Source of the DNA: Palaemon carinicauda
Taxonomy: Eukaryota > Arthropoda > Malacostraca > Decapoda > Palaemonidae
Assembly: GCF_036898095.1 (NCBI RefSeq)
Contig: NC_090744.1
Coordinates: forward strand, 12,065,227 to 12,129,226
Length of the DNA stretch: 64,000 nt
Direction: 5' to 3'
Program-made: the position numbers and the translations under genes
Shown here: piece after piece, positions 23,026 to 32,882 of the stretch
How the letters are laid out: the number at the start of each line of letters is the position of its first letter
How positions within the stretch are numbered: the stretch's first letter is position 1
The notes under the pieces: generated by a model
Database searches by the model: none
What the model saw: only the letters and a program-made list of their open reading frames with translations
What the model was told of the DNA's origin: nothing

Positions 23026-23099
23026 TGTTATAGAGTCGAGGCCAACTTCACACACAAACTGTTTAAAGGGAAAGCAGAAAAAGATTAAAGGCTGTCAAG

Positions 23100-23322
23100 C
23101 GAGGGTGAGAGCAGAAACGTCTGATCATCACCCGAGCCAAAAGTGAATTGAGCTATTCACAGTGTGTGAGGGGGGAGAGGGGTAGCTAGCTACCCCTTCC
23201 CTACCCCCCGCTAACCAGCGAGGGGGTAGTTAACCCTCGTTAAAATTTAATGGCTCGTCATTTCAGCTCCGCCAAAATAATACCCCATGTAAATAGCGTG
23301 GTTTGTATTAGGTTACGGAACA
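23100..23322 (-). repeat. Right inverted terminal repeat of DIRS A
   Basis: Contains CTACCCCTTCCCTACCCCCCGCTAACC and the GAGGGGGTAGTTAACCCTCG block, which match the left end (15,660-15,730) in inverse orientation, and ends at GGTTACGGAACA. Confidence 0.85.
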
Positions 23323-23589
23323 TATTCATTTTATTACAGAGTGACAGTGCCCTGCACCCAGCAGGGATTATAGGCAAGATGAAGTTGTCAAGAGAAAAGG
23401 TACTTAAGAACTGTTTTGTTGTTATAACTTCTTCCCGTACACTGATGAGTGGTTCAAGCATGCCCTACTATATTGTGATGTGATTAAGAGCATGTGAAAC
23501 TAAATTATTCTTACCACTGACTGCTGTTGTCCCATCATAGAGTAATTGTTTTTTTTTTATATACTGACACAGAGTTTCCATGGATAGTG
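23323..23589. other. Unassigned sequence between A and E gag
   Basis: On the minus strand a frame (23,468-23,842) runs from E gag into this stretch and ends in a segment with YIKKKQLLYDGTTAVSG followed by GTAAGA, a plausible splice donor. I could not connect it to an exon or to a known protein. It may be flanking DNA from before insertion of A. Confidence 0.35.
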
Positions 23590-26438
23590 TTTCACATATT
23601 TGACTCCCTTGGCAGAGACGAAGCAGGAGGGTATCTGGTGGAAGATGCAGGAGAGCGAGCCTTGATGGTCTTACCAGAGTCAACTTTACCCTTGGGGAAG
23701 TGAGCGCGTCTTCGACTCCTCTCTCCCTCTTCATGGCAGAAGCAGCAGCCATGGTTCCTTGCAGGTCTACTGCAGCTGTAAGATGCTCTGAAGAGAGGCC
23801 AGACAGAACAGGTTTGAAGGCTTGTACCCCTGCCCTGACCATAGCACTGAACCATCACTGCTGACTGACTGACGCACTGTCAGACCGATCCCCTGAAGGG
23901 AAAGGGACCGAAGGTTTCCTGCGAGGAATCTCCACTTTAGGTGGGTCTGCCTTAGAGGAAGGCAGTTTCGGGATCTTGAACCCTTCTGTGGATCCCCCTT
24001 TCCCTTTCCCCGGCGGTCACGCTGAAAGGCGTTTGCGGCGAGGGGAACGCCAACTAAACCCCAACGCTCTCCTGCACATTTTAGGGAGACTAAAATGTGC
24101 AGGAGAGCTTTGGCGTTTAGTAGGTCGCTACACAGTGTTGTGCAGTCTCCCTAGAATGCGCACGAGAATGCTGGCGTGCAGTTCGGCGCTGTGCAGGAGG
24201 TTGCCAGAGAGCGGCTACAGGAGAATGCAGGTGCACAGGTGAGCACTGGTGAGCTGGAGAGTGCCGGCGAGGTGGAGGTTGCTGCGAAAGCTTCGGCACT
24301 GGAGAGCGCAGATATGCAGTGGAGCGCTGGAGCGCAGGAGATCGCTGGCGCTTGTGCTCAGGAGAGCCTTGGCGAGCCGGAGACCGAGGTTGCGCAGAAG
24401 CGTGCTGAGGTTTTGGTGAGCGCTGTTGCGCAGGAGAGTGCTAACAAGCTCGGGCTGGAGAGCATAGATTGGCTGGTGAGCGCTGGTGAACTGCCAAACT
24501 TTGCTACCTAAAATGGCGAGGCTGCGCTGGAGAGCGCCGACAATCGGGAGATCGCTGTGGCATTGGAAGGCCCTGAGGACTAGCAGGAGAAGGCTGTTGG
24601 TCTAGTGAACGCAGAAATATTATAGAGCGCTGACAACTGGAGCGTGGGCGCTCAGTAAGGTGTGAAGGTGCAGGCTGACGCTGACGTGATGTTGGTGAGC
24701 GTTGGCGCGCAGCTGCACGCTTAGGTAGGGCCTCAGGAGGCTATACCAGAGACAGGAACGGTGATGGCAGATCGGTAGGTTGGTTAGTAGTAAGAACAGG
24801 AACAGGGATGTGCCCTTTGGAAGGGCGAACATCCACCAATGGAGATCGCGAACGATCAACATAAGATTCCAAGACTGAAGTCCAAGGACTAGCAGGAGCG
24901 CAGTCAGGAGAAGGTCCAGGAACAAGCGGAGGTCGAGGTCCAGGAGACGACTAAAGCGGAGACTCCTCTGCAGGGGACGGCTGCAATGACGAGGCTGAAG
25001 AGCCGCTTTTTCACCAATAGTGAAGGACGACCTCTAAGGTGAAGAGGAGGGCGAGCCCTGCGACGGAGACATCCTCTAATATCATTATTACTTGCTAAGC
25101 TACAACCCTAGTTGGAAAAGTAGAAAGCTACAAGCCCAGGGGCTCCAACACGGAAAACAGTCCAGTTAGGAAAGGAAACAAGGAAAAATAAAATATCTTA
25201 CGAACAGTAACAACATTGAAATAAACATTTCTTAAATAAACTATAAAAAACTTCAACAAAACCAGAGGAAGAGAAATAAGATAGAATAGTGTGCCTGAGT
25301 GTACCCTCAAGCAAGAGATCTCTAACCCAAGACAGTGGAAGACCATGGTACAGAGGTTATGGCACTACCCAAGACTAGAGAACAATGGTTTGATTTTGGA
25401 GTGTCCTTCTCCTAGAAGAGCTGCTGACCATAGCTAAAGAGTCTCTTCTACCCTTACCAAGAGAAAGTAGCCACTGAACAATTACAGTGCAGTAGTTGAC
25501 CCCTTGGGCGGAGAAGTATTGTTTGATAATCCCAGTGTGTATGAGGACAGAGGAGAATCTGTAAAATATAGGCCAGACTGTTTGGTGTATGTGTAGGCAA
25601 AGGGAAAGTGAACCGTAGCCAGAAAGAAGGATCCAATGTAGTACTGTCTGGCCAGTCAAAGGATCCCATAACTCTCTAGCGGTAGTATCTCAACGGGCGG
25701 CCGTTGGATCAGCAAGCTGACCATGAGCAGCAGCAGTCCTCTGAAGACGAGTCTCTATAAGAGAACTCCCTGAGGGGAAGAAACACTCACAGGAGACAGA
25801 GTAGGACTATGTTTCCTCCTCAAAGGATGATCAGGAACGGGGGAAACTAAATCGGCAGCAACAGCTGGAGAGTCTGGAGGAGCAGGGGCGTCAGTAGAAG
25901 CCACAGAAGACACCTCTGACACCACGACGTCGAGCGCACTTGCACCCAGGAGGAGGATGAGCTGCAGCAAGGAATCCTTGGAGGGCAGACCCAGAAGCTC
26001 CATGGATGACCATACCGGCAAAACAGAAGACATAGACAAGGCCTCACCTGAATAGAGAGGTGGGGCCTCTTCGCTAGGGGAAGCAACACCATCTCTCGAG
26101 GACCAGGATTGGCCACATATAAAAGGGTCTACGCTACTACTCGACGGTCTCTCGGAAGAGGCCGAACGAGTAGGAGCTCCGGAGGAAGGTCGAGAGACGG
26201 AGGAAAAGGCCTTGGGTTTTTTCCCTTTTGAAGGAGAAATATCTCGCTTAGACTTCTTCTTCCGTCGTCACCCAAACCTCTCCCACTGGGAGGCAGACCA
26301 CTCCCGATACTCAATACACTGTTTACCACTATCACATCGTTGACCTCTGCAGGCGGGACAAAGGGTGTGGTGATCAGTTTCCACAGCCGACAAGAAGGTT
26401 CTGCAGGGCCGGCCATCGAGTCCAGGGCAGGTGCGCAT
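23590..26438 (-). pseudogene. DIRS E gag, fragmented
   Basis: The start is an ATG near 26,438 with MRTCPGLDGRPCRTFLS, then a Cys/His cluster (TLCPACRGQRCDSGKQC) and SASQWERFG. A TGA follows directly where element A continues with RRRKKKSKRD, and the same codons resume after it. A block near 25,960-26,000 (GLPSKDSLLQL) matches the A gag GTPSKEGLFDLL block. Repeats at 24,150-24,520 resemble the RS-like region of A. A LINE fragment (25,085-25,690) interrupts it. The last recognisable part (about 23,640-23,840) matches A gag at 20,480-20,620. No pol of E is visible. Confidence 0.65.
25085..25690 (-). mobile_element. LINE 3' fragment in E gag
   Basis: Minus-strand copy of the TAA-tailed LINE 3' region: CTACAACCCTAGTTGGAAAAG at the 3' tip (25,101), ATTATTACT as tail, and upstream blocks GAAGACCATGGTACAGAGG and GCCACTGAACAATTACAGTGCAG, shared with 50,640-51,080 in plus orientation. 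It breaks the E gag region. Confidence 0.75.
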
Positions 26439-26519
26439 GGTCGCAGAAGTCAACACACACACACTAACACAAAGAGAAAGCACAAAAGAATTGATGGCAG
26501 TCCAATAATAACGGCGAAG

Positions 26520-26647
26520 GATGAGGAACGGCAACAACTGTGCACTATCCGAGCCAAAAGCAAAGTGAGCTAAATCACCGGTGTGCGAGTGGGAGTGGTA
26601 GCAAGCTAACCCCCCTAACTAGAGGTATGGGTGGTAAACCTTCGCCG
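26520..26647 (-). repeat. Right terminal repeat of DIRS E, first part
   Basis: CCGAGCCAAAAGCAAAGTGAGC and GTGTGCGAGTGGGAGTGG match DIRS right ends. The repeat is cut at CTTCGCCGAAA (26,650) by insertion of element D and resumes at 46,466. Confidence 0.75.
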
Positions 26648-26930
26648 AAAATGATATTTTGATTATAAAATAAATTTTTGAATATACTTACCCGGTGAAT
26701 ATATAATAGCTGACTATCGGCCAGCTACCGCATATACTTGTAAACATCTCCAGTTCTTCTCAGTCCCCTAGGTCTCTATCGGGGAGGAAGGGAGGGCCTT
26801 TAATTTATATATTCACTGGGTAAGTATATTCAAAAATTTATTTTATAATCAAAATATCATTTTTAAATATTAAACTTAGCCGGTGAATATATAATAGCTG
26901 ATTCACACCCATGGTGGTGGGTAGAGACCA
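26648..26930 (-). repeat. Left terminal repeat and ICR of DIRS D
   Basis: Inverted arms containing AAATAAATTTTTGAATATAC and its complement (about 26,650-26,710 against 26,790-26,868) bracket the terminal repeat. It lacks about 80 bp that the right terminal repeat has between the TATATAATA and GACTATCGGCCAG blocks. Confidence 0.8.
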
Positions 26931-27287
26931 GTATTAATACAATAAAGGCGTATATGCTCAAGAGTTTTTGACAATTATTCAAAAAACAGACTTAAGTATA
27001 GGTACCTGGTAAGGAAGCAGACTCTGATTATTACTCTGCCTCATTAGTCCGCTATCCTCATGAAGCCCAGCGATCCTCTTAGGATGCCGAAAGACTCCCA
27101 GGATCTACTATAACCAGGGTGAACACCCCTATAACAGGACCTCATCAATACCCTTAATCTGGGCGCTCTCAAGAAACAATATTTTGACCACCCACCAAAT
27201 CAAAAAGATTGCGAAAGACTTCTTAGTCTCCCGTACAACCGAAAATAAGATTAAAAATTTCAAGAGTAGATTAAAAGGATATTGGGA

Positions 27288-28519
27288 TTAAGGGAATGTA
27301 GTGGTAGAGCCTTCACCCACTACTGCACTCGCTGCTACGAATGGTCCCAGTGTGTAGCAGTCCTCATAAAGAGTCTGGACATCTTTCAAGTAATATAAAG
27401 CGAAAACCGACTTGCCTCTCCAAAAGGTCGCGTCCATAATACTTTTAATGGGTCTATTTTGCTTAAACGCTACAGAAGTTGCTATCGCTCTAACTTCATG
27501 AGCCTTGACTTTAAGTAAATTATGATCCTTCTCACTTAATAGAGAGTGTGCCTCCCAAATCAAAAGTCTAATAAAATAAGACCACGCATTCTTAGACATA
27601 GGCAAAGAGGGCTTTTTAACGGAGCACCATAAAGCCTCTGAACAACCTCGTCGCGGTTTAGTTCTGGATAAACAAAAATTAAGAGCTCTAACAGGGCACA
27701 GCACTCTTTCAACTTCATTCCCCACAATCTCAGAAAGACTGGGGATTTCAAATGATTTAGGCCAAGGACGGGACGGAAGTTCATTCTTGGCCAAAAAAAC
27801 CAAGTTGAAGAGCGCATACTGCTTTATTAGTGGAGAAGCCGATGTTCTTGCTAAAAGCATGTATCTCACTAACCCTTTTAGCCGAAGCCAAGCTCACCAA
27901 AAAAAAGTGTCTTGAGGGTAAGATCCTTCAGGGAGGCTGAATTTAATGGTTCAAACCTGTCTGACATAAGGAACTGTAGGACCACGTCCAAGTTCCAAGC
28001 AGGAGTCGAAATATGACGCTCCTTGGAAGTCTCGAAAGACTTAAGCAGGTCTTGGAGATCTTTGTTATTAGAAAGATCCAAACCCTTATGCCTGAAAACA
28101 GAAGCTAACATGCTTCTGTAGCCTTTAATGGTGGATGCAGAGAGGGAGCGACCGTTTCTCAGATAAGGCAGAAAATTCACAATCTGCGCTACAGAGGCAC
28201 TTGGAAGAGGAAATAGAGGAGGACTTGCACCAGTCTCTAAATACCTCCCATTTCGACTGATAGATCCTGATGGTAGAGGATCTTCTAGCCCTCGCGATCG
28301 CTCTAGCTGCCTCCTTCGAAAACCCTCGAGCTCAAGAGAGTCTTTCGATAGTCTGAAGGCAGTTAGACGAAGCGTGGGGAGGCTTTGATAAAATCTCTTT
28401 ACGTGAGGCTGTCGCAAGAGATCCATCCGTAACGGCAGACTTCTTGGAACGTCTACCAGCCATAGAAGTACCTCTGTGAACCACTCTCTCGCGGGCCAGA
28501 GTGGAGCAACTAATGTCAA
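27288..28519 (-). pseudogene. Tyrosine recombinase of DIRS D, broken
   Basis: Closely parallels the element C recombinase. Readable parts include RSLSASTIKGYRSMLASVFRH, SLPMSKNAWSYFIRLLI, the H-x-x-R box in KAHEVRAIATSVAFKQN and the FWRGKSVFALYYLKDV segment holding the likely nucleophile Tyr. A frameshift near 27,870-27,880 separates N- and C-terminal parts around the expected first Arg (AKRVSE in the other copies). The protein would otherwise recombine circular cDNA with the target. Confidence 0.8.
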
Positions 28520-28543
28520 CCTGGTCCCTTCGTGAGAGGTGAA

Positions 28544-29740
28544 CTACTGCAGCACCTTGTTTAGGATCTTGAAAGGTGGAAAGGCATAAACGTCCAGGTG
28601 AGACCAGTCCAGCAGGAAAGCGTCTATGGGGGCTGCCTCTGGATCTGGAACTGGAAAGCAGTAAGTCGAGAGCCTCTTTGTCAGAGAAGTCGCAAAAAGA
28701 TCTATGGTGGTTTGACCCCATGTCATCCATAGCTTCTCGCACACAGTCTTATGCAACGTCCACTCCATGGAGATGACTTGTCCTCTTCTGCTGAGGCAGT
28801 CCGCCAAGACATTCATTTTTCCTTGCACAAATCTCGCCAAAGGAGAGATGTTACTTGCCTTAAATGGAGTTCCTTCTGATCCGTGGATAAAAAACCCGAG
28901 CATTCCAGACTGTCCAGTGGAGCTCCCTAACCCAAATCCGATGCATCTGAATACAACACATGGTTTGGGTTCTTGATCGCAAGAGAAAGACCTTCTCGAA
29001 GTCTGATGTTGCTGTCCCACCAAGTCAGACATGTCTAGACTGAGTTGGAGATTGGGAAAGAGATACTCTCTAAGCCATTCTCCTTGTTCCAATGGTTTAG
29101 GTGAAATTGGAGAGGGCATAGGTTGAGTCTCCCCAGAGAGATAAACTACTCCAGCGATGAAAGAGTTCCCACGAGGCTAGTTCAAACTCTTACAGAGCAA
29201 CTGTTTTTCTCTTGCAAGTGAAGGACTTTTAACAGAGCTTGTTCCATTCTTGTGGGGGACGAAAAGGCCCGAAAAATCAGACACTGTATCTCCATTCCCA
29301 AATAAAGAATAGTCTGGGATGGGGTACTGTAAGTTACGACTTCTCTACGTTCACTATGAGACCTAGCTCCTTGGTTAGGTCTAATGTCCATTAGAGGCTC
29401 TCCAGACAGCGATATAATGACGACGCCCTGATTAGCCAGTCGTCAAAATAAAGGGAGGCTCTGAATCCTCAAAAAATGTAGAAAGCTTGCTACATTTTGC
29501 AAGGGCCTTGTAAAAACAAGAGGAGCAGGAATGAGGCCGAAGTACAGTGCTCGACATTGGTACATTACTTTCCCGTCCACAAACCTCAGATGTTGAAAGT
29601 TTGGATGAATCGGGATGTGGAAGAATGCATCCTGAAGGTCGAGAGAGACCATCCAGTCGCCTTCCCTTACTGCTGCCAAGACAGATTTGGTAGTCTTCAT
29701 CGTGAAGTTTGTCTTGACCATGAACACATTGAGCGCACTT
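28544..29740 (-). pseudogene. RT-RNase H relic of DIRS D
   Basis: RT fragments are read at 29,443-29,727: a KSVLAAVREGDWMVSLDLQDAFFHIPIHP region and ALYFGLIPAPLVFT. The YLDDW catalytic stretch is lost in frame breaks near 29,430. RNase H and following-domain pieces (GQVISMEW, TTIDLFATSLTKRL, VYAFPPFKIL) occur at 28,544-29,119. The sequence upstream of the RT core and the end of gag have been removed by a deletion that joins gag directly to RT near 29,740. Confidence 0.75.
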
Positions 29741-29755
29741 ACATCTTAAGTACTC

Positions 29756-29870
29756 CTGCAGTGAACGTGGCTGCCAGATCATTGGAGCCATCCCTGATAG
29801 CCTTGTTCCTGCAGTGAACGTGGCTGTCAGATCATTGGAGCCATCCCTGATAGCCTTGTTCATGCATGAC
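29756..29870 (-). repeat. 58-bp direct duplication at the D gag/RT join
   Basis: Two adjacent copies of CCTGCAGTGAACGTGGCTG and the following CAGATCATTGGAGCC block, at about 29,756-29,812 and 29,813-29,870. They encode the gag DGSNDLTATFTAG segment. The duplication lies at the gag-to-RT deletion junction. Confidence 0.8.
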
Positions 29871-31586
29871 ATAATTGTACAGCAATACATTGACAGCTGG
29901 AGAGACCTTCTTACTTAAGGCTCCCAGGGACCAATCCAACAAATAAAAACTTCAAACGCTCGAAAAACTCCTAACAGGAGATGGTCTAGCTCTGAAGCCG
30001 ACCATAAAATCTTGGAGCGTCTCATGGCCAGGCGACGGGGAGAGTCTATGAGGCTTGAGAAGTCTCCCTGGGCAGAGGCAGGAACTCCCAAGCCGAGAAC
30101 TTCTCCCGTGTCATACCAGACGCTCGCTCTAGAAGCCAGTTTAAAAGGAGGGAAAGCAAAGGCTGTCTCCCCCAAACTCCTCCTGGTGATTAACCAGTCG
30201 CCTAGCAAACGTAAAGCTCTCTTAGAAGAGCGAGAGAGCACTAGCTTAGAAAACGACGGCTTCGAAGTAGCTAGGCCTAGCGTAAACTCTGACGAAGGCG
30301 AACGAGGAGCAGCAGTTACAAAATGGTCCGGAAAAAGATCCTTAAAAATCAGCATGATTTTTTTTAAAGTCCATAGAGGGCTGAGCAGCTTTAGGCTCCT
30401 CTCCGTCTGACAAAGTCCCCAAAGGAATATCAGTAGGAGGAGGATCAGCAACTTCCTCATCTGAAGGAACCTCGTCCGACAATTGCCGAGTCTCATGAAA
30501 AGGAGAGACCTGCCGCGGCGGCAACGCTTGACAGGCAATGTCAACAAGCAAAGGAGCAGCAGTAGCAGTAGAGGAAGCGACGTCACGCCGCTGCTGAAAT
30601 GACTGAAATCCTTGTGACTGACCAACAACAACAACTGAAGTTGATTGACGCTCGACGTCACGTCGGAACTGCCTTGACTGCATAGACTGAGCAGGCAAAA
30701 CAACCTTCGACTGCGGTGATTGACGCTCAACGTCAAGTCGAGACAACTGAGCCGGTCGGCGAACGTCAGGTCGGGGCTGCGGCGGCAGCGGCTGAACGTC
30801 AACACGAGACTGCGGCAGCGGCTGAACGTCAACACGAGACTGCGGCAGCGGCTGAAAGTCAACACGAGACTGCAGCGAGGGAGGATCCATGTCACGTGAC
30901 TGACGTGAAAAACTACTGACATCACGTTCCAAAGTACAAGAAACGTCAGCACTAACGTCAAACGGACGAGTAAAAGCTCGTTTGGGCGGCTGACGGCCAG
31001 AGTCTCGTTTAGCGTAACGGCGACTCGAAAGCGAAGGTTCATCGTGAACCTGCTCAACGTCATACTTCTCCATAAGGGAGGCAAGCTTAGTCTGCATGTC
31101 CTGCAGGACAACCCATTTAGGATCAACGGGAGTCGGAACGGGCCGAGACGACGGTAATGTCTGTGTTGGCAAAACATTGCCTTTACCGCGACCCTCGGAC
31201 CCCGTGTTACGCTTGCGTTTAATAAGCGAACAGTCTTCCGACGACTGCAAAGGGTCAGAGCTGTCCCAATGGCTACAGCCAGGACGCTGGACCTGTCCTG
31301 AAGGGACTGACTTTCGCTTCAAGGGTCTAGAAACCTTGCGCCAAGGTTTCTTTTGCAAAAAGTCTTCGGATGACGAGGAGAACACAGTCTCACCCGTCTT
31401 ATGGTAAGGGCGATCTTGACGAGAAACATCCGATACCAAAGAGGGAACGTCGGTACGTTGGTTAAAGCCTCTCGTCCCCTTAAGTCCTACGACATTACTT
31501 CTCCCTGGTGCAGGGGAGCCTGAAAGAGGTCTCGGACTAGGGGAGCGACAAGCACGAACAAACGAACCCTCCGCAACACAGAACAT
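29871..31586 (-). pseudogene. DIRS D gag, 5' truncated
   Basis: Homologous to element C Gag from a NMFCVAEGSF start (31,586) through SPSPRPLSGSPAP, GRSNVVGLKGTR and the C-terminal LDHLLLGVFRAFEVF end at about 29,945. It contains a Q-P-L-P-Q-S-R-V-D repeat region (30,766-30,880; three units of 30 bp). Frame changes occur near 30,340-30,400. The N-terminal Cys/His region is missing; homology stops at a 22-bp T run (31,587-31,608). Beyond FEVF the frame to the next gag segment is shifted. Confidence 0.75.
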
Positions 31587-32156
31587 GTTTTTTTTTTTTT
31601 TTTTTTTTGCACTTACTTCACTGATATCGTATTTTTCAATAATTTCACATTAGGCATGAATAAAACTGAATTCTACCTGAAGCACGCAATTCTCCCTTAC
31701 ATCAAAAGGTTATAATTGCGAAATGAGTCGTATAATGTAAGCACATTAGTACAACATGAAATACACATGCAAAAATCAATAAACATATACATATATATTG
31801 AATAAATCGGAAATATATAAAGTTAAAAAGGATCAGTGACTGGGGAGGAGACTAAACACTAGTTCATTAAAGACTACGTTTTCAATCTCTCACCGTACAG
31901 TGCCTTGGGACGAGAATAAAAACTAAAAACGTTATATCCTCTCTCCCTGTACAGAGACTTGGGACGAGAGTAAAAAACTGAATCGAGAACAACGTTACTC
32001 GCTCCCAAACTCCTTGTACACAGACTTGGGACGAGAATAAAGATCGGATCGTTCTCTCTTTCTCTCTCTCTCTCTTGTCACACACAAGAGAATTGCCCAC
32101 TCACCCTTTGTCAATAAACAGGTTATTTGATCAAAGGAAAAAAACTGAAAGGACTA
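31587..32156 (-). other. A-tract-ended segment with three tandem repeats
   Basis: On the minus strand this is about 550 bp of sequence ending in a 22-base A run next to D gag. It includes three copies of a unit of about 67 bp marked by CTTGGGACGAGA at about 31,906, 31,959 and 32,030. It does not match the gag N-terminus of element C. The left end of C follows at 32,157. The origin is unknown. Confidence 0.6.
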
Positions 32157-32500
32157 AGAAATGATATTTTCATAATAAAATAAATTTTTGAATATACTTA
32201 CCCGCTGGTTATATAAAAGAGCTGAAGTCCCTGACGCCAGGGCAGAAAATTCAAATCTCGCGCTATCGAAGATACGCCAGGTGTACCAACCGCACCCTAG
32301 CGGTAGAACAGGTGGAACTACACACCAACTCCAGTTCTTCCATGCCTCATAGCCATACCATAGGTAGTCTCTAGAGGGGAGGAGGGAGGGTGTTAAATTT
32401 TTATATAACCAGCGGGTAAGTATATTCAAAAATTTATTTTATTATGAAAATATCATTTTTAAATATAAAACTTACCCGCTGGTTATATAAAAGAGCTGAT
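32157..32500 (-). repeat. Left terminal repeat and ICR of DIRS C1
   Basis: 32,157-32,216 is the inverse of 32,401-32,460 (ATAATAAAATAAATTTTTGAA block). Between them, 32,217-32,345 is the inverse of the right terminal repeat at 38,825-38,980. The sequence at 32,460-32,495 complements the right tip. Together they form the ICR. Confidence 0.9.
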
Positions 32501-32882
32501 TGACACCCCTTGGTGGCGGGTCAGAGACAGCTACATACAGAAAATTCACTTAAGGGTTACATACAATAAACTTAAGCAGTTCTCACCTGATAAGGAAGCT
32601 GACAGCAATGATACTCTGCCTCATTTCGTCCGCTATCCTTAAGAGATCCAGTAATCCACTCGGGCTGAAAATCTCTAGGAGCTGTCAAACGGTACAAACA
32701 CCTATAACATGACAGGACCTCAACCAATACCCTTGTTCCGGGTGCACTCAAGGAACAAATTGACCACCTAGCCAAATCAAAGATTGCGGAAGACTGACGC
32801 CCAATCTCCACAAACAACCATAACAAACGAGTTCCAAGAGATAGAAAAGGGGTATTAGGAAAAAAGGGAACGTAGTGGTAGA
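32501..32882 (-). other. 3' untranslated region of DIRS C1
   Basis: Lies between the recombinase stop and the ICR. It has no conserved frame that I can recognise and is repeated at 39,052-39,433 in C2. Confidence 0.6.

Larger units (their letters stand above)
15573..23322 (-). mobile_element. DIRS retrotransposon A
   Basis: A 7.75-kb minus-strand element with inverted terminal repeats at both ends, a broken gag, a long RT-RNase H frame and a frameshifted tyrosine recombinase. Order and strand match DIRS elements: gag, RT-RNase H and a following domain, then recombinase. The left end carries the ICR; the right tip ends in GGTTACGGAACA, whose complement is in the ICR near 15,869-15,885. It appears to have inserted next to a 36-bp foldback at its left. 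Confidence 0.85.

Noticed and set aside
23468..23842. Possible host exon ending before GTAAGA
   Set aside because: Most of the frame is DIRS E gag and the remainder cannot be connected to a gene.
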